Assembly (NCBI RefSeq): GCF_050279675.1
Contig: NZ_JBNNUK010000013.1
Coordinates: forward strand, 1 to 64,000
Origin: Viridibacillus sp050279675
Lineage (GTDB): Bacteria; Bacillota; Bacilli; Bacillales_A; Planococcaceae
Reading direction: 5' to 3'
DNA: 64,000 nt
Both the position numbers and the translations under genes were made by a program. The notes under the pieces are model-generated. The model did no database searches and was not told where the DNA came from. It worked only from the letters and a program-made list of their open reading frames with translations. Below are positions 42,631 to 51,564 of this stretch, piece after piece. Position 1 is the first letter of the stretch. Each line of letters begins with the position of its first letter.

Positions 42631-43452
42631 TCAGATTAGTCCTGCTATGATTGAACGAATTCCAAGAAGTAATAAAATTATTCGTAAAAAGAGCACTAAT
42701 GTATCTGATTTAATACGCTTATTTAGTGCTGCTCCAAATTTCGCCCCTATATAAGCCCCTGGAATGACAGGAATCGTATACAACCACGGAACATTCCCTA
42801 AATAAATATGGCTAGCAGAGTTGACGATAGACGATAAAAACACCATGAACATGGATGTCGCCACAGCCACATGGGGAGGGAATAAGAATAATAATATCAT
42901 TGCAGGAACAATCATTGATCCTCCACCAATTCCAAATAACCCTGAAGCAAAGCCAATTGCAAAAGTTAATAACAATGCAAACCAAATTGGATAGCCATAA
43001 ACAAAACTTTTACCTTCTTGGTCGACAAAAGTTCTCTTCTGCCCATTTTCTACAAACCATTTAACTGGTTTCAATTTATCTTTCACAATTAAGATTGTCG
43101 CTAATATAATTAATAAAATGCCAAAATATAAATTAAATGATGGCAAATCTAATCCTTTATTCACCCAAGCACCAAAAATCGTCCCAGGTACACTCCCAGC
43201 AAAGAAAATTACGCCACTTTTATAGTCAATTGTTTTCGATTTCATATATGACAATGTAGATGCTAATCCAGTGAAAATCATCATAACTACAGATAGACCT
43301 ACTACTTTTTGTGGTGTTATATCCGGGATTAAACCGAGTGTGAGCCCTACGAATAGTGTTGCGGGTACTAATATCACACCCCCACCTAGACCTACTAAAG
43401 CTCCAACTAGACCAGAACATAACCCAATTACAGCAATTAAAAAATATTCCAT
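42631..43452 (-). CDS. yunE: TauE/SafE family permease (YunE)
   Basis: 273-residue membrane protein with about eight helices. It carries duplicated TauE/SafE glycine motifs: GALVGLGGGVILVP in the first half and GFASGLFGIGGGSMIVPAM in the second. The family exports sulphite or sulphonated organic anions; substrate here unknown. Its ATG overlaps the yunF stop (TAATG), and yunD follows 18 bp later, forming the yunF-yunE-yunD operon. Confidence 0.9.
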   Translation of the reverse strand: MEYFLIAVIGLCSGLVGALVGLGGGVILVPATLFVGLTLGLIPDITPQKVVGLSVVMMIFTGLASTLSYMKSKTIDYKSGVIFFAGSVPGTIFGAWVNKGLDLPSFNLYFGILLIILATILIVKDKLKPVKWFVENGQKRTFVDQEGKSFVYGYPIWFALLLTFAIGFASGLFGIGGGSMIVPAMILLFLFPPHVAVATSMFMVFLSSIVNSASHIYLGNVPWLYTIPVIPGAYIGAKFGAALNKRIKSDTLVLFLRIILLLLGIRSIIAGLI

Positions 43453-44309
43453 TACGACTCTCCTTCAAAAAAATCTAATTGTTTTGGAGATAAACCTTCA
43501 TATTGTACGCCCAGCATTTTTTTCAGTTGTTTTGCATTTTTAGCTGCATCATTTCCTGAGTTATTATTAAACAACACAAACACCTCTTTTGCCTGCTGTT
43601 GTAACGATACAATATGTTTTTGTAATTCCTTTAATTCTTCTTCATTATAGTTATACAAAAAACGAATTTTTCGCCATTCATCATTATTTCCGGGGTTACG
43701 CCAACCATACACATTACGACCGTGAATACGAACAAGGACACGTTCATTTGTCGCTTTTGGTATTAGTGGAACTGACCCTTCTCCTGCCTGTGGCTCATCA
43801 CAAACTGTATGTATTAAACCCTCTTGACGTAAGAAATTCAATGTACCGTCCATGAATTTTTCGCTATACCAAGTGCGATTTCGAAATTCAATTGCAATAG
43901 GAAAATTCTTTAATTGTTGCTTCACATAGCGAATATAAGTAACATTTTTTGATTGGCAGTCAAACCACGGTGGGAACTGTACTAATATCATCGCAAGCTT
44001 GCCTACTTGTTGAAAAGGTGTAATCGCGTCTTTAAATGCCTCAAACATATCTTCTCTAGTTTCATAAGGATTAACCTGCCTCAAATGACCTGTCATCCCT
44101 TGATAAGCTTTTACAACAAATTGAAAATGATCTGGTACTTCTGCAATCCACTTCTGCACATTAGACTCAGACGGAATGGAATAAAATGACGTATCTACTT
44201 CAACAACTGGAAAGTGTCCGCTGTAATCAAATAACTTATCACGCGCTGTAGACAACGGACTATATAGATCTGGATGATCTCCCCATCCAGTTAAACCAAT
44301 ATGTATCAT
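43452..44309 (-). CDS. yunF: DUF72 family protein (YunF)
   Basis: 285-residue DUF72 protein with TIM-barrel fold (HIGLTGWGDHPDLYS, FPVVEVDTSFYSIPS, AIEFRNRTWYSE, VRIHGRN, EVFVLFNNNSGNDAAKNAKQL). ATG 44309 is chosen since GAGGGG is 7 bp upstream; an ATG 15 bp earlier contains that site. Function unknown. Confidence 0.88.
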   Translation of the reverse strand: MIHIGLTGWGDHPDLYSPLSTARDKLFDYSGHFPVVEVDTSFYSIPSESNVQKWIAEVPDHFQFVVKAYQGMTGHLRQVNPYETREDMFEAFKDAITPFQQVGKLAMILVQFPPWFDCQSKNVTYIRYVKQQLKNFPIAIEFRNRTWYSEKFMDGTLNFLRQEGLIHTVCDEPQAGEGSVPLIPKATNERVLVRIHGRNVYGWRNPGNNDEWRKIRFLYNYNEEELKELQKHIVSLQQQAKEVFVLFNNNSGNDAAKNAKQLKKMLGVQYEGLSPKQLDFFEGES

Positions 44310-44416
44310 CTCATATCCCCTCATTAACAGACGTTTAGTTTATGATAGCATAACATTCTGCTGTGTTAGAACAGATTCACACTTACCTTCTTATGTAATA
44401 ATCACTCTAATTGTAT

Positions 44417-44468
44417 AAAAAAAAGCTTCGGCATCAATTTGGAAATCCAAATTGAGTTACCGAAGCTT
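44417..44468 (-). terminator. Terminator of the suf operon
   Basis: AAGCTTCGG pairs with CCGAAGCTT, with inner CAATTTGGA-type stem, followed on the minus strand by TTTTTTTTATAC, just after sufB. Confidence 0.88.
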
Positions 44469-44483
44469 AAAAGTTAGCTCTGA

Positions 44484-45881
44484 TTAACCGATAGAGCCTT
44501 CCATTTCGAATTTGATAAGTCTATTCATTTCTACTGCATATTCCATTGGAAGTTCCTTAGTGAATGGCTCGATGAAGCCCATTACTATCATTTCTGTAGC
44601 TTCTTGCTCAGAAACACCACGGCTCATTAAGTAGAACAATTGCTCTTCAGATACTTTTGAAACTTTTGCTTCATGCTCTAAAGAGATTTGATCATTCATT
44701 ACTTCATTGTATGGAATTGTATCAGAAGTCGATTCGTTATCCATGATTAATGTATCACATTCGATATTCGCGCGAGCGTTTATTGCTTTTTTACCAAAGC
44801 GAACAATACCGCGATATGTTACGTTACCACCATGTTTAGAAATAGATTTTGATACGATTGTTGAAGAAGTGTTTGGTGCTAAGTGAATCATTTTCGCACC
44901 AGTATCTTGGTTTTGTCCACGACCTGCAATGGCAATTGATAATGTCATACCACGAGCACCTTCACCTTTAAGGACACATGCTGGGTATTTCATTGTTAAT
45001 TTAGAACCGATGTTGCCATCAATCCATTCCATTGTAGCATTAGCATCACATACAGCTCGTTTCGTCACTAGGTTATAAACATTGTTAGCCCAGTTTTGAA
45101 TCGTTGTATAACGGCAATATGCGTCTTTTTTGATGATGATTTCTACAACAGCACTGTGTAGAGAGCTTGTTGTATAAACTGGAGCTGTACAACCTTCAAC
45201 ATAGTGTACACTTGCACCTTCATCAACAATAATCAATGTACGTTCGAATTGACCCATGTTTTCAGAGTTAATACGGAAGTACGCTTGTAGAGGTGTTTCA
45301 AGTTTCACACCTTTTGGTACATAGATGAACGAACCACCAGACCATACTGCTGAGTTCAATGCAGAGAATTTGTTGTCTTGTGGTGGAATTGTTTTACCGA
45401 AGTACTCTTTGAAAAGTTCTTCGTTTTCACGAAGTGCTGAGTCTGTGTCTTTAAACACAACGCCCATATCTTCAAGTTCTTCCTTCATGTTATGGTAAAC
45501 AACTTCAGATTCATATTGTGCAGAAACACCCGCAAGGTATTTTTGTTCTGCTTCAGGGATACCAAGCTTATCAAATGTTTCTTTGATTTCTGCAGGTACT
45601 TCATCCCAAGATTTTTGAGTTGCTTCTGAAGGTTTTACATAATAGGTAATCTCATCGAAGTTTAACTCAGATAGATCCCCACCCCATTGAGGCATTGGTT
45701 TTTCATAGAAAATCTCAAGTGATTTTAGACGGAAATCTAACATCCATTGAGGCTCGTTTTTCATTTTAGAAATTTCTTTAACGATATCAGCAGTTAATCC
45801 ACGTTTTGAACGGAAAATAGATACGTCCTTGTCATGGAATCCATACTTGTAATCGCCAATTTCAGGCATTTTTTTAGCCAT
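44484..45881 (-). CDS. sufB: Fe-S cluster assembly protein SufB
   Basis: 465-residue SufB, the scaffold subunit of the SufBCD complex. The beta-helix core includes SALNSAVWSGGSFIYVPKGVKLETPLQ, and the C-terminal YLMSRGVSEQEATEMIVMGFIEPFTKELPMEYAVEMNRLI is diagnostic. Length is usual. GGAGGAGAAACG precedes ATG 45881. It is the last gene of sufCDSUB, 29 bp after sufU. Only the SUF system is seen here, as expected for Bacillales. Confidence 0.96.
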   Translation of the reverse strand: MAKKMPEIGDYKYGFHDKDVSIFRSKRGLTADIVKEISKMKNEPQWMLDFRLKSLEIFYEKPMPQWGGDLSELNFDEITYYVKPSEATQKSWDEVPAEIKETFDKLGIPEAEQKYLAGVSAQYESEVVYHNMKEELEDMGVVFKDTDSALRENEELFKEYFGKTIPPQDNKFSALNSAVWSGGSFIYVPKGVKLETPLQAYFRINSENMGQFERTLIIVDEGASVHYVEGCTAPVYTTSSLHSAVVEIIIKKDAYCRYTTIQNWANNVYNLVTKRAVCDANATMEWIDGNIGSKLTMKYPACVLKGEGARGMTLSIAIAGRGQNQDTGAKMIHLAPNTSSTIVSKSISKHGGNVTYRGIVRFGKKAINARANIECDTLIMDNESTSDTIPYNEVMNDQISLEHEAKVSKVSEEQLFYLMSRGVSEQEATEMIVMGFIEPFTKELPMEYAVEMNRLIKFEMEGSIG

Positions 45882-45910
45882 CGTTTCTCCTCCGTTCAGA
45901 GTTCAATAAT

Positions 45911-46354
45911 TTATTTATTTTCAGATTCGTTTTGCACGCCTTTTTCCATTGCTTTCCAAGCTAAAGTTGCACATTTAATACGAGCTGGGAATTTCGAAAC
46001 ACCTGAAAGTGCTTCTACATCACCTAAATCGATGGAATCGTCATAGTCTTTTCCAAGCATCATGTCAGAGAAAATATGCGCTAGGTTTTGAGCTTCCTCA
46101 ACTGTCTTCCCTTTGACTGTTTGAGTCATCATGGATGCAGAGGACATTGAGATGGAACAACCTTCTCCATCAAATTTAGCATCTTCTACGATGCCATTAT
46201 TTACTTGTAAAGTTAAACGGATACGGTCGCCACAAGTAGGGTTGTTCATATCGATAGTGACATTACTACCTTCAAGAGCCCCTTTGTTTCTTGGCTTTTT
46301 ATAGTGATCCATAATAACTGAGCGGTAAAGTTGATCTAAATTATTCAAAGACAT
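45911..46354 (-). CDS. sufU: SufU sulfur-transfer protein
   Basis: 147-residue zinc-dependent SufU that takes sulphur from SufS. Zn ligands and sulphur site: NPTCGDRIRLT (Cys, Asp), GEGCSISMSSASMM and KFPARIKCATLAWKAM, each Cys in place, plus the ~18-residue insertion that separates SufU from IscU. It begins inside sufS (14-nt overlap) at ATG 46354 with AAGGAG in the sufS coding region. Longer frames up to 46438 lack homology. Confidence 0.94.
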   Translation of the reverse strand: MSLNNLDQLYRSVIMDHYKKPRNKGALEGSNVTIDMNNPTCGDRIRLTLQVNNGIVEDAKFDGEGCSISMSSASMMTQTVKGKTVEEAQNLAHIFSDMMLGKDYDDSIDLGDVEALSGVSKFPARIKCATLAWKAMEKGVQNESENK

Positions 46355-47573
46355 CAGCAAAATACTCCTTCGCAGTGCGCAACCCTGCAACAAGACGGTC
46401 AATATCTTCCTCATTGTTATAAATATAGAAGCTAGCACGTGCAGTTGCAGTACATTGTAACCATTTCATCAGAGGCTGTGCACAATGATGTCCAGCACGT
46501 ACAGCAATACCGTTCATATCTAGAACAGTTGCTACATCATGTGGATGTACATCATCTAAATTAAATGTTACAAGACCTGAACGTTTTGCAGGATCTTGTG
46601 GCCCATAAATTGATAAACCTTTAATTGTTTGCATATGGTCAATAGCATAACGCGATAAATCATGTTCGTGTTTTTCAATCGTGTCCATGCCGATTTCTTG
46701 AAGGAAATCAATAGCTGCACCTAATCCAATAGCTCCAGCAATGATTGGAGTACCACCTTCAAATTTCCAAGGTAGCTCCTTCCATGTAGATTCATGAAGA
46801 CCTACAAAATCGATCATTTCGCCACCAAATTCAACCGGCTCCATGTTTTCGAGAAGCGCTTTTTTACCATATAATACACCAATACCAGTTGGCCCGCACA
46901 TTTTGTGCCCAGAGAATGCTAAGAAATCACAATCTAAATCTTGCACATCTGTTTTAAAATGCGGTACACCTTGTGCCCCATCAACGACCATTACAGCTCC
47001 ATATTCATGAGCAATCGCAGTAATTTCTTTGATTGGGTTGATCGTACCTAAGACATTTGAGGCATATGCCATTGAGACAATTTTTGTTTTGTCAGTAATT
47101 GTTTCACGCACTTTATCTAATGATAAAGTACCGTCTGACTCTAAATCGATATATTTTAATGTCGCGCCTTTTTCCTTCGCAAGTTGTTGCCAAGGGATTA
47201 AGTTAGAATGGTGTTCCATATAAGTGATGACGATTTCATCGCCTTCACCTACATGCGTACGACCATAACTTTGTGCAACTATATTTAATGCAGTTGTAGT
47301 CCCTCTTGTGAAGATGATTTCTTCAGTTGAGTTTGCCTTGATAAATTTACGAATTTTTTCACGAGCACCTTCATAAGAATCTGTTGCTCTGTTCCCAAGT
47401 GTGTGAACACCACGGTGTACATTTGAATTTTCAAATTCGTAATAATTTTTGATAGCTTCAATTACTTGAATTGGCTTTTGAGAAGTTGCAGCACTATCAA
47501 GATAAACAAGCGGATGCCCGTTAATCTCTTGATTTAATATCGGGAAATAGCTTCGAATGTCATCTTTGATCAT
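46341..47573 (-). CDS. sufS: Cysteine desulfurase SufS
   Basis: 410-residue group II cysteine desulfurase. The PLP Lys is in FLAFSGHKMCGPTGIGVLYG and the catalytic Cys in VRAGHHCAQPLMKWL. GTTTALNIVAQSYG and MVVDGAQGVPHF bind PLP. It supplies persulphide sulphur to SufU. The ATG overlaps the sufD stop by one base (TAATG), GGAAAG just upstream, and the 3' end overlaps sufU. Confidence 0.96.
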   Translation of the reverse strand: MIKDDIRSYFPILNQEINGHPLVYLDSAATSQKPIQVIEAIKNYYEFENSNVHRGVHTLGNRATDSYEGAREKIRKFIKANSTEEIIFTRGTTTALNIVAQSYGRTHVGEGDEIVITYMEHHSNLIPWQQLAKEKGATLKYIDLESDGTLSLDKVRETITDKTKIVSMAYASNVLGTINPIKEITAIAHEYGAVMVVDGAQGVPHFKTDVQDLDCDFLAFSGHKMCGPTGIGVLYGKKALLENMEPVEFGGEMIDFVGLHESTWKELPWKFEGGTPIIAGAIGLGAAIDFLQEIGMDTIEKHEHDLSRYAIDHMQTIKGLSIYGPQDPAKRSGLVTFNLDDVHPHDVATVLDMNGIAVRAGHHCAQPLMKWLQCTATARASFYIYNNEEDIDRLVAGLRTAKEYFADVFE

Positions 47574-48880
47574 TAGCGAACTTTCCTTTCGATAACCTCC
47601 GTCAGTTGCTTTTTAACACCCTCGATAGGCAATTTATTTACAACTGGCGCAAGGAATCCGTGAATAACTAAACGTTCAGCTTCTTCTTTCGCAATACCGC
47701 GACTCATTAAATAATACAGTTGAATTGGGTCAACGCGTCCAACAGAAGCTGCGTGTCCAGCAGTTACATCGTCTTCTTCGATTAATAGAATCGGGTTAGC
47801 GTCACCACGAGCATCTTCGCTAAACATTAACACACGTGATTCTTGAACAGCATCTGCTTTAGTAGCACCGTGTTCGATTTTGCCAATGCCATTGAAAATA
47901 GCACGAGAAGCATCTTTCATAACACCGTGTGTAAGGATGTAACCAGTAGATGCTTTACCCCAATGACGAACTTCAGTTGTGAAGTTTTGACTTTGATTTC
48001 CGCGACCAACAACTACTGATTTACTATCAGCATTTGAACCGTCACCAATTAAATGCGAAATATTTTCAGAGATTGTATCACAGTCATTCATTAAACCTGC
48101 AGCCCATTCAATAGTTGCATCACGGTGTAAAATACCGCGGCGGTTAACATACGTCGTTAAACCTTTTGCAAGTACATCTACAGCTCCAAAAATTACTTTA
48201 GCATTATCATTTACGATAACTTCTGCAATAATGTTTGCTTGTCCAGTTGCTTCGTCAACAGTAGAAAGATAATTTTCTACATATGTAACTGAACTGTTTG
48301 CTTCAGCAACAATTAATACATGATTGAATAATGAAGCTTCTGCATTGTCATGTAAGAACACAACTTGAAGAGGTTCTTCAATGATGACGTTTTTTGGAAC
48401 ATAAACGAAGACACCACCGTTTACTAATGCAGCATGTAATGCAGATAGTTTGTGGGCATCAGCTTTTACGCCTTCTGTCATATAATATTTTTTCACTAGG
48501 TCACTATGTTCGCGACTTGCAGTGATAATATCAGTCATAATAACACCTTGTGCTTTTAGCTCTTCTGAAAGCTCCAAGTATGCAGGTGTATTATTGTGTT
48601 GGATATAGATGTTATGTTGGTTTTCAACATCTACAATTGACTTCACTTCTTTTGGAAGTTCATCTAATGATGCATATGTTGTACTTTCTACAACATGTGC
48701 TGGGAATTCTGTGAAATTCCATTTTGTAATATTCGTTTTATCTGGTTTTGGCAATGGTAGCGTTTCTACGTTCGCTAGTGCACTTTCACGAAGCTCAGTT
48801 AACCAGCTTGGTTCATTGTTCGCTTCAGAGAAGGAGCGTACGTCTTGAGCGGTTACCGCCAATTTTGTTTCAACCGTCAT
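47573..48880 (-). CDS. sufD: Fe-S cluster assembly protein SufD
   Basis: 435-residue SufD, paralogue of SufB in the SufBC2D complex. Recognised from SALHAALVNGGVFVYVPKNVIIEEPLQVVF, the long beta-helix, and the C-terminal EDDVTAGHAASVGRVDPIQLYYLMSRGIAKEEAERLVIHGFLAPV. GAAGGAGGA lies before ATG 48880. It follows sufC by 17 bp and overlaps sufS by 1 nt. Confidence 0.95.
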   Translation of the reverse strand: MTVETKLAVTAQDVRSFSEANNEPSWLTELRESALANVETLPLPKPDKTNITKWNFTEFPAHVVESTTYASLDELPKEVKSIVDVENQHNIYIQHNNTPAYLELSEELKAQGVIMTDIITASREHSDLVKKYYMTEGVKADAHKLSALHAALVNGGVFVYVPKNVIIEEPLQVVFLHDNAEASLFNHVLIVAEANSSVTYVENYLSTVDEATGQANIIAEVIVNDNAKVIFGAVDVLAKGLTTYVNRRGILHRDATIEWAAGLMNDCDTISENISHLIGDGSNADSKSVVVGRGNQSQNFTTEVRHWGKASTGYILTHGVMKDASRAIFNGIGKIEHGATKADAVQESRVLMFSEDARGDANPILLIEEDDVTAGHAASVGRVDPIQLYYLMSRGIAKEEAERLVIHGFLAPVVNKLPIEGVKKQLTEVIERKVR

Positions 48881-48897
48881 TCTGCTCGTCCTCCTTC

Positions 48898-49680
48898 TTA
48901 TGCTTCTTGTTCAGCAGTTTCTTCGTCTTCAATACCTAATTCTTGTTTAATCCAGTCATAACCTTCAGCTTCAAGTTTATGAGCTAATTCAGCTCCACCA
49001 GATTTTACAACTTTACCTTGCATCATAACATGTACTTTATCTGGAGTGATGTAGTTAAGTAGACGTTGGTAGTGAGTGATCATTAAGCAGCCGAAGCCTT
49101 CGCCGCGCATTTCGTTGATTCCTTTAGAAACAACTTTTAATGCATCGATATCAAGACCAGAGTCAATTTCATCTAAAATAGCGAATTTTGGTTTGATCAT
49201 CATTAATTGTAGAATTTCGTTACGTTTTTTCTCACCGCCAGAGAAACCTTCATTTAAGTAGCGTTGAGCCATATCTAAATCCATTTCAAGGAATTCCATT
49301 TTTTTATCTAATTCACGGATAAATTTCATCAGTGAAATTTCGTCACCCTCTTCACGACGTGCGTTAATAGCAGAACGTAAGAAGTCAGCGTTTGTTACAC
49401 CTGAAATTTCTGATGGGTATTGCATACCAAGGAAAAGACCCGCTTTTGCACGTTCGTCTACTTCCATTTCAAGTACGTCTTCACCATCTAGCATGATTGA
49501 ACCTGAAGTTACTTCATATTTTGGGTGACCCATAATAGCAGATGCTAAAGTAGATTTACCCGTACCGTTTGGACCCATGATTGCATGGATTTCGTTTGTA
49601 TTAAGTGTTAGATTTACACCCTTTAAAATCTCTTTTCCGTCAATTTCGACATGAAGATCTGTGATTACTAATGTTGACAT
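48898..49680 (-). CDS. sufC: SufC ATPase
   Basis: 260-residue ABC-type ATPase of the SufBCD scaffold. Walker A is MGPNGTGKSTLASAIMG, the SufC signature is EGFSGGEKKRNEILQ, and Walker B is FAILDEIDSGLDID. The acidic tail (IEDEETAEQEA) is longer than in many homologues. GGAGGTAATGAA precedes ATG 49680. First gene of the operon; a sigma-A promoter and a Fur-like box lie upstream. Confidence 0.95.
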   Translation of the reverse strand: MSTLVITDLHVEIDGKEILKGVNLTLNTNEIHAIMGPNGTGKSTLASAIMGHPKYEVTSGSIMLDGEDVLEMEVDERAKAGLFLGMQYPSEISGVTNADFLRSAINARREEGDEISLMKFIRELDKKMEFLEMDLDMAQRYLNEGFSGGEKKRNEILQLMMIKPKFAILDEIDSGLDIDALKVVSKGINEMRGEGFGCLMITHYQRLLNYITPDKVHVMMQGKVVKSGGAELAHKLEAEGYDWIKQELGIEDEETAEQEA

Positions 49681-49741
49681 TTCATTACCTCCATTTAAAG
49701 TTCAATGAATGGTTTCCCATTTCTAATTTAATATCATTCTA

Positions 49742-49770
49742 ATCTTAACTTAAAAAGAAGTGGCTTGCAA
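49742..49770 (-). promoter_or_regulatory. Sigma-A promoter of suf operon
   Basis: TTGCAA, 17-bp spacer, TAAGAT on the minus strand, about 60 bp before sufC. Confidence 0.65.
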
Positions 49771-49776
49771 ACCTTT

Positions 49777-49791
49777 TGAAAATTATTCTCA
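49777..49791. promoter_or_regulatory. Fur-family box-like palindrome at suf promoter
   Basis: TGAAAATTATTCTCA matches the Fur 7-1-7 consensus TGATAATNATTATCA at 12 of 14 defined positions. It lies 6 bp upstream of the suf -35. A weaker relative (TGAGAATCGATTTCA) is at 49896-49910. Regulation by Fur or a paralogue is inferred. Confidence 0.45.
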
Positions 49792-50030
49792 CTTCCCTTT
49801 TAAACAGTAGATGTTCACTAGCTTTATATCAAGTATTCTAGCAATTCTTTGCTATTTGTAAAAAATCAATTCATTTTCAATACAGATACTCTAATTGAGA
49901 ATCGATTTCACTCCCATTATAGTGATAACCTTATTCTTCTGTGAATTTATATATTTTTAAACATATTCTTTCGACCAATATTATTGTATACTGACTATTT
50001 TTTACGATACAACTCTATTTTCCGCATAAA
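49792..50030. other. Intergenic DNA between suf promoter and glutamate synthase terminator
   Basis: A+T-rich, with no open frame or RNA recognised. The only motif noted is a weak Fur-box-like sequence at 49896-49910. Confidence 0.5.
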
Positions 50031-50055
50031 AAAAAGCCTGTGTAACAGGCTTTTT
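50031..50055 (-). terminator. Terminator of glutamate synthase operon
   Basis: AAAAAGCCTG-TGTAA-CAGGCTTTTT, a perfect 10-bp stem with A-run and T-run, 14 bp after the small-subunit stop. Confidence 0.9.
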
Positions 50056-50068
50056 AGACACTCTATTA

Positions 50069-51547
50069 TTAAGTAACAGCGTATTTCGTTAAATATGCAT
50101 TAACACTTTCCGCTACACCCCGACCTTCTTTAATCGCCCATACGATTAAACTTTGACCTTTACGTGCATCACCTGCTGTAAATACACCATTTACATTAGT
50201 AGCGTATCCTTTCCCGATTGAAGCAATTTTGTTATTCGTTACTTTAACACCAAATTGTTCTGGCAAAGCGTGTTCCACGCCTTCAAAGCCGATTGCAACG
50301 AAAACATGTCGTACAGGCCACACCTTCTCAGTACCAGGTACTTCTTCAAAATAGACGTAACCTTCATCATTAATAACTTTATTCATTTGAATTGTGTGTA
50401 ATTCTTTCACATGACCTTTTTTATCCGTCACAATTTTCTTTGTTTGGATGCAATATTCTCGCGGGTCTTTACCATACTTTTCATCCGCTTCAGCATAGGC
50501 ATAATCTAATTTATAAATATGAGGATCAGTTGGCCATAAATTATCGGCAGCACGCTTGAAAGGTAACTGAGGATGTTTACCGAATTGCACGACGCTATTG
50601 CAATTTTGACGAATTGCAGTAGCTACACAGTCAGCACCAGTATCACCACCACCAATAACAATGACATCCTTACCTTTTGTATTGATAAACTTACCATCTG
50701 CAAAATTAGAATCTAGCAAACTCTTAGATGTTGAAGTTAAATAGTCCATTGCTAAATGAACCCCTTCTGAATCGCTTCCTTCCATATGAAGCGCACGTTG
50801 TTTAGTTGCACCAGTACACAAGATGATTGCATCATACTCGGCTTTTAACTGTCCAGCCGTAATATCCTTACCTACTTCGGTATTTAAGACAAACTCTATG
50901 CCTTCTTCCATTAACAATTGAATTCTGCGTTCTACAACATCTTTTTCTAGCTTCATATTCGGAATTCCGTACATAAGTAAGCCACCAGCTCGGTCAGCTC
51001 GCTCGTAAATAGTAACCGAGTGCCCCAATTGGTTTAATTGATCCGCTGCAGCAAGTCCTGCTGGTCCTGAACCAATGACGGCAATCTTTTTACCAGTTCT
51101 TAGTTTAGGCATACGTGGTTGAATCCACCCATTTTCGAACCCTTTATCTATAATAGTTCGTTCAATGCTTTTAATTGCAACTGCAGGGTCTGTAATTGCT
51201 AATGTACAAGAACCTTCACAAGGCGCGGGGCAAACGCGTCCTGTGAATTCCGGAAAGTTATTTGTAAGCAATAAACGCTCTAACGCTTCCTTCCATTTAC
51301 CTTTATACACTAAGTCATTCCACTCGGGGATAACATTATTAATCGGACAACCTGCAGCTGTACCGCGAATCTCAATTCCCATATGACAAAAAGGTGTCCC
51401 ACAATCCATACATCTAGCACCCTGGATTTGAAGAGCTTCATCGGTTAATCTTGAAGCATATTCTTTCCAATTCTTAATGCGCTCTAGTGGTTGTTGCTCT
51501 TTTGTTTTTTCTCTACTATATTCCATAAATCCAGTTGGTTTCCCCAT
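50069..51547 (-). CDS. gltD: Glutamate synthase small subunit
   Basis: 492-residue small (beta) subunit of NADPH-dependent GOGAT (called GltB in B. subtilis), feeding electrons to the large subunit. Fe-S cysteines lie in CMDCGTPFCHMG, AAGCPINN and CPAPCEGSCTLAI. The FAD motif is VIGSGPAGLAAADQL and the NADPH motif VIGGGDTGADCV. FTAGDARKGQSLIVWAIKEG closes the FAD domain. GGAGGGG lies just before ATG 51547, and the gene is 17 bp after the large-subunit gene. Confidence 0.95.
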   Translation of the reverse strand: MGKPTGFMEYSREKTKEQQPLERIKNWKEYASRLTDEALQIQGARCMDCGTPFCHMGIEIRGTAAGCPINNVIPEWNDLVYKGKWKEALERLLLTNNFPEFTGRVCPAPCEGSCTLAITDPAVAIKSIERTIIDKGFENGWIQPRMPKLRTGKKIAVIGSGPAGLAAADQLNQLGHSVTIYERADRAGGLLMYGIPNMKLEKDVVERRIQLLMEEGIEFVLNTEVGKDITAGQLKAEYDAIILCTGATKQRALHMEGSDSEGVHLAMDYLTSTSKSLLDSNFADGKFINTKGKDVIVIGGGDTGADCVATAIRQNCNSVVQFGKHPQLPFKRAADNLWPTDPHIYKLDYAYAEADEKYGKDPREYCIQTKKIVTDKKGHVKELHTIQMNKVINDEGYVYFEEVPGTEKVWPVRHVFVAIGFEGVEHALPEQFGVKVTNNKIASIGKGYATNVNGVFTAGDARKGQSLIVWAIKEGRGVAESVNAYLTKYAVT

Positions 51548-51564
51548 CTAGAACCCCTCCTCCA

